From IMG/VR virus record IMGVR_UViG_3300047181_000033, positions 1 to 28,600 of that record: a stretch of DNA of 28,600 bases. The stretch is one strand, 5' to 3'. Below the pieces are notes generated by a model that was not told the origin of the DNA, ran no database searches, and worked only from the letters and a program-made list of their open reading frames with translations. How positions within the stretch are numbered: the stretch's first letter is position 1; each line of letters starts with the position of its first letter. Positions 1 through 8,103 of the stretch are shown here, piece by piece. Source of the DNA: a virus. A program made the translations under genes and the position numbers.

Positions 1-37
1 GTGTGAAATATAGTTTTCACGAATCTAGGTAAAAATT

Positions 38-57
38 ACACGGTGTTACAATTATAG
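38..57 (+). promoter_or_regulatory. possible extended -10 promoter with overlapping dyad, upstream of terS
   Basis: TGTTACAAT at 44-52 reads as an extended -10 element (TGn followed by TACAAT, five of six matches to TATAAT). No good -35 box lies 17 bp upstream, as expected if the extended -10 carries the promoter. A short dyad, ACACgGTGT at 38-46, overlaps its upstream edge and could be an operator. The elements are short and could arise by chance in AT-rich DNA, so this is tentative. Confidence 0.28.
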
Positions 58-81
58 CGCAGTGTTAGATATCCTTAAAAA

Positions 82-143
82 AAACTCGGCACAAACTCGG
101 CACAAACTCGGCAAAACTCGGCACAAAGTCGGCAAAACTCGCA
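82..143 (+). repeat. iteron array of six 10-11 bp repeats (candidate terminase-binding pac/cosB site)
   Basis: Six consecutive copies of a unit close to AAACTCGGCAC are present. The CTCGG cores start at 85, 96, 107, 117, 128 (GTCGG) and 138 (CTCGC), giving spacings of 11, 11, 10, 11 and 10 bp. This mean of about 10.6 bp places every copy on the same face of B-DNA. The array ends about 80 bp before the small terminase start. Small terminases bind phased repeats near or inside terS in several phages, so a packaging initiation site is the most likely role. Replication iterons or an operator array are alternatives. Confidence 0.6.
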
Positions 144-222
144 ATTTTACCTCAAAAGTAGTATGTAAAAATTGCAAAAGTTAGGTAAACTTATCATTGT
201 ATTTATTAAAAATAGGAAATCT

Positions 223-660
223 ATGGAAAAAGACAAAAAAGATTTTGGATCGGGAGAATACCCTAATACCGGGCGTTATTACCCGGCAAAAAAGGGGCAA
301 ACTTACTCCTGGGGAAAAAATTGGCGTATATTCTGTACGGAGATTACACAAAGGGACAACTTCAAAGAGTCTCATTTAAAGACCGTAGAAATTCTTTGCG
401 ACCTCCTTGAAGAGTACGAAAAGTTGACTCTTTTTGTAAAGGAAAACGGATATTCTTTCAAAGGCCCGGAAGGCCCTAAACCTTTCCCGGAAGTAAGCAT
501 AAGGAACAAGATTTCACAAAACATAGTTCAATATTGCAAACTACTCGACATTAAACTAAGCAAGGACAAACCTAATGCCTCTGAAGAAGAAGAAAACGAA
601 TGGGATGAAACAAATTTCGTCGCTCCACCAACCATCAGTGCAAACTCTACACTTTGCTAA
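223..660 (+). CDS. terS: terminase small subunit, P27-like (putative)
   Basis: This gene probably encodes the DNA-recognition subunit of the packaging motor. The 145-residue protein has a helical middle in which an acidic helix (TVEILCDLLEEYEKL) is followed by a GYSFKGPEGPKPFPEVS segment and a final helix (NKISQNIVQYCKLLDIKL). This 'helix, glycine-rich strand, proline, helix' arrangement is typical of P27-type small terminases. The ATG at 223 was chosen because AGGAA lies 7 bases upstream. An in-frame TTG at 172 would add 17 residues but has no ribosome site. It sits directly upstream of, and overlaps by 86 bases, an unmistakable large terminase, and it follows the iteron array it may bind. 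Family assignment rests on pattern and position. Confidence 0.72.
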   Translation: MEKDKKDFGSGEYPNTGRYYPAKKGQTYSWGKNWRIFCTEITQRDNFKESHLKTVEILCDLLEEYEKLTLFVKENGYSFKGPEGPKPFPEVSIRNKISQNIVQYCKLLDIKLSKDKPNASEEEENEWDETNFVAPPTISANSTLC

Positions 661-2329
661 TTGTCCAAACGTAAGTGCTGGCCATCAATACTGTCTAGAT
701 ATTTTAACCGGCAAGATCACGGCAAATATTTACATTATGGCCGCTTGCCAGAGATATTTAAACGATATTAAAAAGTGGCAGGAAAATCCCGAAACTAATT
801 ATTATTTTCGTGCTGATATTGCCGAACGATTTTTAGTACTAGTCCAAAAATTCAAACATGCTATCGGTAAATGGGATACGGATTACATTCTTTATGAACC
901 TTGGCAAAAATTTGTTTGGATGAATATTATCGGTTGGTATTCGAGGGAGACAGGCAATAGGAAATATAGAACCTGTCATTTAGAGCTTGGCCGCGGAAAT
1001 GGTAAAAGTGCGATGGCATCACAAGCCGCAATCTATTTCATGCGCTTAGATAATCCACAAGGGAACCATGTATCGTGTGCGGCCACACGTAGGGAGCAAG
1101 CAACAATCGTTTTAAATTCGGCCCGGATAATGGCCGCATCTAATAAAGAATTTCTCAAGCGAACTGGTGTAAAAGTTTTGGCCCATCAGATAGTACATCC
1201 TCCAACCGATTCACATATTAAAGCAGTATCAAGCGAGGCCGGAGGTCTTGACGGAAAATCTGACGTTTTAGTAATTGCCGATGAATTACATGCAATGAAA
1301 AAAAATACGTTTGAAACATTAGATTCGGGAATGTCGAAACGTCGTGATTCATTACTTCTATGTATTACTACAGCGGGATACGATGTTGAAGGTGTTGGAT
1401 ATTCTCAATCATGCTACGCTAAGAAAGTAGCTTTAGGGGAAGTTAATGACGAAACTTTTTTTAGTGCGGTATATTGTATCGATGAGAAAGATGATCCTTT
1501 TGATGAGAAAAATTGGATTAAGGCCAACCCCAATTTTGGTATATCAGTTGACCCTATTAATTTTAGAGCAAAGGCGCTCAAAGCAAGAGAAAATCCACAA
1601 GATCTAGCTAACTTTAAAATTAAACATCTCAATCTTTGGATTTCAGAAGCTAGAGCATTTTTCGATATGAATAAATGGGATGCTTGTTGCAATCCCAATA
1701 TTAGAATAGAAGATTTTGCAAATGAAAAATGTATGGTCGGAATTGATATTGCATCTAAGATCGACTTAACTGCTTTTGGTTTTGTTTTTAAACGCAATAA
1801 TAAATATTATATTTTTTCAAAAGCATATATTCCAGAAGTAACGGCCAGAGAATCTAAAAACTCAATTTATCCAGAATGTATTGGTAAAGGTTTTTTAATA
1901 TCAACAAAAGGCGAAGCAATTAATTATCCTCAACTTGAAAGTGATTTATTAACTTTATCTAGAAAACATCGTTTTGACTCTATATTCTATGATCCATGGA
2001 ACGCAAGTCAATTAGCACAAAATTTAGTTTCTAATCGTTTAAATATGGTTGAGTTTAGAATGACTACCGCAAATTTTTCCGAAACTATGAAATCATTAGA
2101 TGCGGCCATTCGGTCTGGCAATGTCGTCCACAATGGTGATCCATTATTACGCTGGTGTATTGGGAATGTCGTGGCCAAAGAAGATGCAAACGGTAATGTA
2201 TTTCCAAGAAAAAGTCATGAGAAATTAAAGATCGATATTGCAATTGCTATTTTGATGGCGATGGCCGGACATATCCAACAAAAAACCGAAACTAGTGTTT
2301 ATGAAACTAGGGGATTGCTAACGATTTAA
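575..2329 (+). CDS. terL: terminase large subunit (HK97-like, Terminase_1 type)
   Basis: This is the ATPase and nuclease of the packaging motor, which cuts concatemers and pumps DNA through the portal. The ATPase domain shows Walker A GRGNGKS (residues 139-145), Walker B VLVIADE (231-237) and the coupling motif ITTAG (264-268). The RNase H-like nuclease domain shows three acidic positions expected for metal binding: D391 in VGIDIAS, D473 in FYDPWNA and D554 in KIDIAIA. The 584-residue length is normal for the family. ATG 575 has AAGGA eight bases upstream; ATG 605 is a possible later start with a poorer ribosome site. The family-typical segment YCLDILTGKI lies close after either start. The long overlap with terS suggests translational coupling. 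Confidence 0.96.
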   Translation: MPLKKKKTNGMKQISSLHQPSVQTLHFANCPNVSAGHQYCLDILTGKITANIYIMAACQRYLNDIKKWQENPETNYYFRADIAERFLVLVQKFKHAIGKWDTDYILYEPWQKFVWMNIIGWYSRETGNRKYRTCHLELGRGNGKSAMASQAAIYFMRLDNPQGNHVSCAATRREQATIVLNSARIMAASNKEFLKRTGVKVLAHQIVHPPTDSHIKAVSSEAGGLDGKSDVLVIADELHAMKKNTFETLDSGMSKRRDSLLLCITTAGYDVEGVGYSQSCYAKKVALGEVNDETFFSAVYCIDEKDDPFDEKNWIKANPNFGISVDPINFRAKALKARENPQDLANFKIKHLNLWISEARAFFDMNKWDACCNPNIRIEDFANEKCMVGIDIASKIDLTAFGFVFKRNNKYYIFSKAYIPEVTARESKNSIYPECIGKGFLISTKGEAINYPQLESDLLTLSRKHRFDSIFYDPWNASQLAQNLVSNRLNMVEFRMTTANFSETMKSLDAAIRSGNVVHNGDPLLRWCIGNVVAKEDANGNVFPRKSHEKLKIDIAIAILMAMAGHIQQKTETSVYETRGLLTI

Positions 2330-2351
2330 TTTTCCTTTGTAATCTTGATGA

Positions 2352-2380
2352 TTTCCCCCTAATATTAATGCAAGGGGAAA
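2352..2380 (+). promoter_or_regulatory. hairpin covering the ribosome site of the protease gene
   Basis: TTTCCCC (2352-2358) and GGGGAAA (2374-2380) can pair as a perfect 7 bp stem around a 15-base loop. The right arm is the Shine-Dalgarno sequence of the ATG at 2384, so folding would hide it. This might tune protease expression relative to capsid protein. The stem is short and evidence is limited to complementarity. Confidence 0.35.
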
Positions 2381-2383
2381 AAC

Positions 2384-3106
2384 ATGCCAAAACTTTTAAA
2401 CTTTAGAAAACCATTATCTATTGAGAACAAATCTACCAAGAAGGCCGAAATTTCCATTTATGGGGTAATCGGTGCATCTTTCTGGGAAGAGGGAATAACT
2501 GCAAAATCCTTTAATGAAGAATTAAAAAAACTTGATTCTAATGTTGAAGAAATAACATTGCGTATCAATTCCCCGGGTGGAGATGTTTTCGATGGCATTA
2601 CAATAATGAATCGACTTAAGCAACATAAAGCAAGTATTACGGTTTACATCGATGGTCTTGCGGCCTCCATAGCTTCTATCATTGCTATGTCAGGTGATAA
2701 AGTTATCATGGGCGAAGGTGCTTTAATGATGATCCATAAACCTATGACAATGGGCTATGGTAATTCATCCGATTTTGAAGAATTGATAAAAAGATTAGAT
2801 GATGTTGAAGAACAACTTCTTTCGATTTATCAACGCAAAACTAAAATGGATCGATCTGAATTAAGAAACATGTTAGCAAAAGCGACTTGGATGGATGCAG
2901 ACGAGGCATTATCAATGGGCTTTGTAGATGAGAAAATGGCCAAAGATGAAGAGTTAAATATAGCCGCTTGTGATAATGCATTTTGGTTAAAAGATATGCC
3001 AAAGATCAAATCTAAGAATGATTTTATAAAAGGCAAAATAAATAATTTACGTTCTAGTGTTGGTAGTTTACTCGCTTCAAGCGCAGTTACTCCAAAGACG
3101 AAGTAA
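2384..3106 (+). CDS. ClpP-like prohead protease (S14 family)
   Basis: This is probably the head maturation protease that trims the capsid protein N-terminal domain. The protein has 240 residues. A typical ClpP-type core is visible: RINSPGGDVFDG (60-71), where the glycine-rich turn forms the oxyanion region, the nucleophile serine S95 in GLAASIAS, and the catalytic histidine H118 in MMIHKPM. A segment WMDADEALSMGFVDE (169-183) matches the family's C-terminal catalytic-domain end. The third catalytic residue is not obvious to me. GGGGA lies just upstream of the ATG. Position directly before the capsid gene agrees with the role. The lysine-rich tail after residue 200 may bind the capsid or scaffold. 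Confidence 0.93.
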   Translation: MPKLLNFRKPLSIENKSTKKAEISIYGVIGASFWEEGITAKSFNEELKKLDSNVEEITLRINSPGGDVFDGITIMNRLKQHKASITVYIDGLAASIASIIAMSGDKVIMGEGALMMIHKPMTMGYGNSSDFEELIKRLDDVEEQLLSIYQRKTKMDRSELRNMLAKATWMDADEALSMGFVDEKMAKDEELNIAACDNAFWLKDMPKIKSKNDFIKGKINNLRSSVGSLLASSAVTPKTK

Positions 3107-3134
3107 AATTAAATAATAACATGGGAGAAAAAAA

Positions 3135-4412
3135 ATGAACCTTGAAGCAATGAAAGCACGTTTGGTTGAAATCGTAGCTAAACTTGATGAATTTAATGCA
3201 ATTGAAAACTTTTCTGATTCAGATGTTGAAACTATCAACAATCTAAATTCTGAATATGAAACAATCAGAAAGAATATTGAAGCAAAAGAAAAAGTAGAAG
3301 CAATGAAGAATTCCGCAAACGCTTCTAATAGAAAAACTACTCCTGCACCAGTCACAAAAGAAAATGTACGTGTGGCCGCTGGGGAAGATTTTACTGCTAG
3401 AAACGGTGGATTTGCTAATGCTGGCGATTTCCTTAAAGCAGTCGTAGCATCTTCTAATGGTAATGTTGATCGTCGTTTCCAAAATACTGCTTTAGAAAGT
3501 AGCGCACAAGACGGTGGATTTTTAATTCCTACTGATTTTCGTTCAGCTATTCTTTCTAAAGTGCAAGGCGATGAATCTCTTCTTTCACGCACAACTCAAT
3601 TAGTTACAGCTTCTAATAACCTTTCTTTACCAGTAGACGAAGTAGCTCCTTGGGATGGCACTGGTATTCAAGCTTATTGGGAAAATGAGGCCGCTCAATA
3701 TACCGATAGCAAGCATAAATTTGGCAATGTTGATTATAAGCTTCACAAGTTAACAGCAATGGTAAAAGTATCTGACGAATTACTATCAGATGCGGCCGCT
3801 CTAGAATCTTATGTACGTGCTAAAGCTCCAGAAGCTATGGTTCATAAAGTAAATACCGCAATCGTATCTGGTGACGGTGTTGGTAAACCACTAGGATTTT
3901 TAAATTCTGGTTTTATGGTAACAGTAGCAAAAGAAAGTGCTCAAGTTGCGGCCACAGTTAATTATGAAAACATCAGCAAGATGTATTCAAGAATGTTGCC
4001 TATGTCTATCGGCAAATCAGTATGGTTGATTCATCCACAAATTATGGAACAATTAAGATTGATGAAATTTGACCTTACAGCTACAAGCCCAGTACCTGTT
4101 TATCTTGGGCCACAAGGTCTTGCTGGCGCTCCATACGGTACATTAATGGGCCGTCCTATCCTTCCATTAATGCAAAATCCTGCGGTTGGTGCTATTGGCG
4201 ATATCGCTTTTGTTGACCTTTCTTACTATACAACCGTAGTAAAAACCGCTGGTATTAAATCAGACGTTTCTACTCACTTGTATTTTGACCGTGACCTTGT
4301 AGCATTCAAATTTAGTTTAAGAATTGCTGGATCTTGTCCATTCAAGGCACCAGTAGAAACTAAAAACGGTGCTTATAAGATGTCTGGATTAGTATCCTTG
4401 GCAGCTCGTTAA
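3135..4412 (+). CDS. major capsid protein, HK97 family
   Basis: The main shell subunit has 425 residues. The first 60 or so form a charged helical coiled coil (MKARLVEIVAKLDEF onward), the delta or scaffolding domain normally removed by the prohead protease. A flexible linker follows, and the HK97 fold begins near QDGGFLIPTDFRSAI (125-139), which is a family hallmark. VDEVAPWDGTGIQAYW and the later GRPILPLMQNPAVG segment also fit the fold. I cannot place the cleavage site. The gene has a strong ribosome site (GGGAGA). It sits between the protease and a capsid-adjacent protein, in the usual order for that pair. Confidence 0.95.
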   Translation: MNLEAMKARLVEIVAKLDEFNAIENFSDSDVETINNLNSEYETIRKNIEAKEKVEAMKNSANASNRKTTPAPVTKENVRVAAGEDFTARNGGFANAGDFLKAVVASSNGNVDRRFQNTALESSAQDGGFLIPTDFRSAILSKVQGDESLLSRTTQLVTASNNLSLPVDEVAPWDGTGIQAYWENEAAQYTDSKHKFGNVDYKLHKLTAMVKVSDELLSDAAALESYVRAKAPEAMVHKVNTAIVSGDGVGKPLGFLNSGFMVTVAKESAQVAATVNYENISKMYSRMLPMSIGKSVWLIHPQIMEQLRLMKFDLTATSPVPVYLGPQGLAGAPYGTLMGRPILPLMQNPAVGAIGDIAFVDLSYYTTVVKTAGIKSDVSTHLYFDRDLVAFKFSLRIAGSCPFKAPVETKNGAYKMSGLVSLAAR

Positions 4413-4442
4413 TTATTAATTTTTAAATAAAAGGATAACAAA

Positions 4443-4937
4443 ATGAACGGATTATTTTTAGAACACAATACGATTAGACAAATGGCCGTACCAGCGGATC
4501 TTCTCGCAGTAGGCATGACCGGTAAAAGAATGAAAATGGATGTATCAGATGCATTATCTGCCATTTTAGTTTTTGGTGATTCAACCGTTGGAACTGTAGA
4601 AGTAAAACTTTTACAACATAATGCCGCTACTGGCGGTACATCTAAGGCCCTTGAGATTGATCATAATTACTATACTCAAGTTTCCGCAGTAGCTACAACC
4701 GCTTTTACCGAGCATGTTGTTACAACCGCAGAAGATACTTATGATCTATCAACAACTTTTACAACCGATCCTGGTTGTGCAGTTTTCGAGGTTAAAGGTT
4801 CAGATTTAGATTTGGCCAATGACTTCGCATGGGTATCAGTAGATCTTTCAGCTTCTTTGGTAGGTACTAAAATCGCAAGTGGTTTATACGTGTTAAATGA
4901 CCTTCGTTTTAAGCCTGGCTTTGAACAAGTAGTTTAA
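4443..4937 (+). CDS. capsid-adjacent structural protein, possible decoration protein
   Basis: I do not recognise a named family. The 164-residue protein has no signal peptide or membrane segment and appears mostly beta, with alternating strands (VTVEVKLL, YYTQVSAVATTAF, CAVFEVKGSDLDL) and a conserved-looking end VLNDLRFKP. Phages often encode proteins of this size and style right after the capsid gene, and some decorate the shell. It is the last gene before a strong terminator, so it is co-transcribed with the capsid gene and should be abundant. Decoration is inferred from position and composition only. Confidence 0.72.
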   Translation: MNGLFLEHNTIRQMAVPADLLAVGMTGKRMKMDVSDALSAILVFGDSTVGTVEVKLLQHNAATGGTSKALEIDHNYYTQVSAVATTAFTEHVVTTAEDTYDLSTTFTTDPGCAVFEVKGSDLDLANDFAWVSVDLSASLVGTKIASGLYVLNDLRFKPGFEQVV

Positions 4938-4954
4938 TCTCAATTCTTCATGAG

Positions 4955-4984
4955 AGAGAAGGGAGTAATATCCCTTCTCTTTTT
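4955..4984 (+). terminator. Rho-independent terminator after the capsid operon
   Basis: A perfect 10 bp stem is formed by AGAGAAGGGA (4955-4964) and TCCCTTCTCT (4971-4980) with a 6-base loop, followed by TTTT. It lies 17 bases after the stop of the capsid-adjacent gene. Confidence 0.88.
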
Positions 4985-4990
4985 ACTTAA

Positions 4991-5019
4991 TTGACTACCT
5001 GAAAATTGAAGGCGATTAT
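4991..5019 (+). promoter_or_regulatory. sigma70-type promoter for the portal operon
   Basis: TTGACT (4991-4996) matches five of six -35 bases. GATTAT (5014-5019), exactly 17 bp away, matches four of six -10 bases. It sits between the capsid-operon terminator and the portal gene, where a new start of transcription is needed. Confidence 0.5.
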
Positions 5020-5046
5020 TGGTGAATAAATCTACAAGGGAAATCC

Positions 5047-6360
5047 ATGAAAAGATTCTTTCGATTTTTCAATAAGAAAACAATTGATGAGCAAATAGAA
5101 TCACCAATAAGACCTTTCGTTTTATCCGGTGGAACTAGTGTTACTCCTGATACAGCTATGAAATTAAGTGCATTTCATCGAGGTGTTGTTTATATAAGCA
5201 CTCAAATAGCGAAGCTTCCCTGGGCAATTAAAGATACTAATAACAATATAATTTACGATAGGATTTCTCCGCTATTATCAGTAGCTCCCAACATAGAAAT
5301 GTCAGCATTTACCTTTAGAATGGTAATGATCCAAAACGCTATAATCTGGGGAAATTCCTACGCAGAAATAGAAAGAAATAATATTGGCCAACCAGTAGCT
5401 TTATGGTTTTTACCGTCTGATTCGGTGGAACCAACTAGGTCAATCGATGGTAAATTATATTATCGAATAACGAATGGATTTGCATCTAATCAAGATGCCT
5501 TTCTATCTCCGAGAGATGTTTTTCATGTTAAAAACTTCCACACAAAAGAAGGGATAATCGGTCAATCAATTGCCGCTTATGCCAGTGAGATATTAGGAAT
5601 AGGATTAGGTAGTGATAGATTTGCTAATGCCCTATTTGCAAATGGTGGAATGCCATCGGGAACCTTAGAAGTACCAGGACAATTATCACCAGAAGCTTAT
5701 GAGAGATTAAAGACTTCTTGGGCCGCAAACACTGGCGGAAAAAAGACAGGTTCCACCGCTATTCTAGAGGAGGGGATAAAATATAATTCAGTTTCTCATG
5801 ATCCTCAATCTCTCCAATTCTTAGAATCGCGAAAATTTACGGTGCTAGATATTGCTCGTTTTTTGGGATTGCCTCCTACTAAGCTTTTCGACACCCAGGC
5901 CGCTACCTTTTCTAATATCGAGAATAGTAACTTAGAGGTGGCCGTAGATACGTTAGATGCTTGGTGTAGAGCGTTTGAATCAGAAGCGGACATCAAGCTT
6001 TTAAATAATCAATTCGCAGGACGACATTCCGAACTAGATTTATATGCGGTATTCCGTGGCGATATGGATACACGTTCACAATATTTTTCTCGCATGATGC
6101 AAATGTCGGCCATAACACCGAATGAGATTAGAGAAAAAGAAGCAATGGCCCCATATAAGGGCGGGGATCGGTATTATCTTGCCACGAATAATTATTCTCC
6201 TGTCGATAGAGTAGATGAATTATTAAACTCTCAAATTGAAAGTAAAAAATCTAAAGAAAAACCAGTAGAAAAAGAACCAAAGAAAGAAGAGAATTCTGAA
6301 ATGGTAATGGACGATAAGTTAAAAGAAGCTACTATCAAATTTTTAGAGCGAAAACACTAA
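5047..6360 (+). CDS. portal protein, HK97 family
   Basis: The dodecameric portal forms the DNA entry channel and the head-tail joint. The 437-residue protein has the family's usual landmarks. AFHRGVVYISTQIAKLPW lies near the N-terminus, IIWGNSYAEIERN and PLALWFLPSDSVEP-like text follow, then DVFHVKNFHTKEGIIGQS, and the helical segment TVLDIARFLGLPPTKLF with TFSNIENSNLE. The end (from about residue 385) is lysine- and glutamate-rich and probably disordered. The length is typical. AAGGGA precedes the ATG. The gene lies downstream of protease and capsid, whereas HK97-like phages normally place the portal before the protease; see findings. Confidence 0.95.
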   Translation: MKRFFRFFNKKTIDEQIESPIRPFVLSGGTSVTPDTAMKLSAFHRGVVYISTQIAKLPWAIKDTNNNIIYDRISPLLSVAPNIEMSAFTFRMVMIQNAIIWGNSYAEIERNNIGQPVALWFLPSDSVEPTRSIDGKLYYRITNGFASNQDAFLSPRDVFHVKNFHTKEGIIGQSIAAYASEILGIGLGSDRFANALFANGGMPSGTLEVPGQLSPEAYERLKTSWAANTGGKKTGSTAILEEGIKYNSVSHDPQSLQFLESRKFTVLDIARFLGLPPTKLFDTQAATFSNIENSNLEVAVDTLDAWCRAFESEADIKLLNNQFAGRHSELDLYAVFRGDMDTRSQYFSRMMQMSAITPNEIREKEAMAPYKGGDRYYLATNNYSPVDRVDELLNSQIESKKSKEKPVEKEPKKEENSEMVMDDKLKEATIKFLERKH

Positions 6361-6387
6361 ACTCGTAAAATACGCAGTAGGTGATGA

Positions 6388-7722
6388 TTGAAGAACGAAG
6401 TTTTATTGGCCTTAGCTAATAAGTTAATTAATGATGCTATTCTAGAGCATGAGCAAAATCATCCTTCACTTAGAGGGCCGCGAGGTTTACCAGGAAAGAA
6501 CGCAAAAGATTTTTGTTTTGAAGATCACCAAGATCAAATCAATGAATTAATAATTAAAAATATTCCCCAGGTTAAAGATGGGAAAGATTTTAATTTTGAA
6601 GATCATGCAAATAGAATTACCGAAATAATTAAAGCAAATATTCCAGAAGTTAAAGACGGAAAAGATTTCGTTTTCGATGATCATTCTGCCAAGATTTTTG
6701 GATATATCGATTCAATAAAAGATTCAATTAAGCTTAAGTTTTCCGATCTTACCGATGAAGAAAAAGAATCATTAAAAGGCGAAAAAGGTAATAGTGGACG
6801 ACCTGGGCGTGATGGCCATGATTTTATTTTTGAAGAAAATAGCGAAGAAATTTATGCACGTATTGAACAAGAATTTTCTAAAATAAAAGATTCGCTCAAG
6901 CTTAGATTTTCCGATTTGTCTAGGGAAGAAAAAGAAGAATTAAAATTAAAATTCCAAGATCTTAATCCAGAAGATATTTCGTTAATTAAAGGCCCACGTG
7001 GCCAACGTGGTAAACCTGGCCGAGACTTCTTTTTTGAAGAAAACCAAGAAAGAATTGCCAATATAGTCTATGATTATATTGAGTCCATTAAAGGCCAATT
7101 AAAAGGTCAAGATGGCAAATCTATTCGAGGGATGCCAGGCATTGCCGGATTAATTGGCAAAGATGGCCGCCCTGGAATGGATGGGGTAGATGCTCCGGTA
7201 ATTAAAGATATTCGGATTGAACAACAAAGAGATAAGAGATTTAGATTTATCTTTATCTTTGATAACGGCAATGTAATCGAGACTAACGACATTGAATTGC
7301 CAGTTTTAAATAATGCAATTTCTCAATATGTCTTGCTACAAAATACTGAATCGGTATCGTCTGAAATAGTAATATCCAATATCGTTTGTGATCCTACCGT
7401 GTACGTGGGCGCGGCCGTACGCATGTTATCTGATGGCAGTTGTGTTAATGCATTAGCAGACACTTATGGTAATGCGAATGTAATTGGAATTTGCCAATCA
7501 AAATCTAGTACCACTCTTTGTAATGTTAGAGTAATGGGGGTATTGCCCGAATTATATGCTGGCCTAGATGTTACCAAAGAATATTATTTATCTGATACTG
7601 TTCCCGGAGGAATAGCGGATACTTTCCCGGATACTACTGGTCATATTAAATTAAAACTAGGTCAACCTTTTACCACAACAAGATTATTTGTGTTTAAAGG
7701 TGAAAGAGTAGTGAGAGGGTAA
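6388..7722 (+). CDS. collagen-like virion surface protein with repeated DFxFE modules
   Basis: The 444-residue protein is modular. Collagen-type Gly-X-Y stretches occur at about 30-38, 131-143, 202-212 and 240-267. Five copies of a module starting with DFxFE/D (DFCFEDH, DFNFEDH, DFVFDDH, DFIFEEN, DFFFEEN at 41, 67, 93, 145 and 213) are followed by amphipathic helices. Two near-identical helices (DSIKLKFSDLTDEEKE and DSLKLRFSDLSREEKE) also repeat. The C-terminal 110 residues look like a beta domain (NVIGICQSKSSTT, GLDVTKEYYLSD). Such proteins usually form trimeric fibres. The TTG start at 6388 is preceded by an in-frame stop at 6385 and by AGGTGA at good spacing. A head fibre or decoration role is inferred from its place between portal and connector. 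Confidence 0.82.
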   Translation: MKNEVLLALANKLINDAILEHEQNHPSLRGPRGLPGKNAKDFCFEDHQDQINELIIKNIPQVKDGKDFNFEDHANRITEIIKANIPEVKDGKDFVFDDHSAKIFGYIDSIKDSIKLKFSDLTDEEKESLKGEKGNSGRPGRDGHDFIFEENSEEIYARIEQEFSKIKDSLKLRFSDLSREEKEELKLKFQDLNPEDISLIKGPRGQRGKPGRDFFFEENQERIANIVYDYIESIKGQLKGQDGKSIRGMPGIAGLIGKDGRPGMDGVDAPVIKDIRIEQQRDKRFRFIFIFDNGNVIETNDIELPVLNNAISQYVLLQNTESVSSEIVISNIVCDPTVYVGAAVRMLSDGSCVNALADTYGNANVIGICQSKSSTTLCNVRVMGVLPELYAGLDVTKEYYLSDTVPGGIADTFPDTTGHIKLKLGQPFTTTRLFVFKGERVVRG

Positions 7723-7723
7723 A

Positions 7724-8089
7724 ATGGGTGGATTAGTAAGGATAATAGATAATGTAACTAGGGTTGAAACTGAAAAAGATGTAGATCTTTTAATTGGTGG
7801 AGGGGCGACCAGTGTGGCCACAGAAATAAATATAACGGATTTAAACTTATCTTCTGCCAATACAGAATTTAGCTTAGTATTACAGGCTAATTTAAAACAA
7901 TTAACGATTAGAAATAGATCAATGACCACTACTAAATTTGCATTTATCGAAAATGAAAGTGGAACTGATTACTCAACTATTCCACCAGGGTGTGAACGTA
8001 CCATTACAAATATAGATTTTAATGATAAGATTTTATATGTGCAAGCAAGCATTATATCAGTCGTAGAGATAATAGAACTCTACGCTTAA
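7724..8089 (+). CDS. small probable virion protein
   Basis: No named family is recognised. The 121-residue protein is predominantly beta. Its second half (LKQLTIRNRSMTTTKFAFIENES, then IPPGCERTITNIDF and ILYVQASIISVVEIIEL) follows a pattern seen at the C-terminus of the next gene's product: 'strand, polar loop, strand, glycine turn, strand, YV or YVI'. The two may share a small beta domain. The start lies one base after the preceding stop and uses GAGGG as ribosome site, so it is coupled to the collagen-like gene. A virion-surface role is inferred from context. Confidence 0.7.
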   Translation: MGGLVRIIDNVTRVETEKDVDLLIGGGATSVATEINITDLNLSSANTEFSLVLQANLKQLTIRNRSMTTTKFAFIENESGTDYSTIPPGCERTITNIDFNDKILYVQASIISVVEIIELYA

Positions 8090-8103
8090 AAGGGAGTTTC
8101 ATA

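Noticed and set aside
1-20. GTGAAA/TTTCAC inverted repeat at the left edge
   Set aside because: Only six bases per arm with no poly-T after it; could be part of a cos region but is too short to call.
82-143. The short repeats looked like a CRISPR array
   Set aside because: The units are only 10-11 bp, contiguous and without unique spacers of normal length.
172-222. Upstream TTG start giving the small terminase 17 more residues
   Set aside because: No ribosome site; ATG 223 has AGGAA at good spacing.
1414-1797. A 127-codon open frame on the minus strand inside terL
   Set aside because: It lies opposite the linker and the start of the nuclease domain of a clear large terminase; no ribosome site or motif.
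3077-3592. A 171-codon open frame on the minus strand across the protease-capsid junction
   Set aside because: It is fully antisense to well-recognised protease and capsid sequence and has a composition unlike a real protein.
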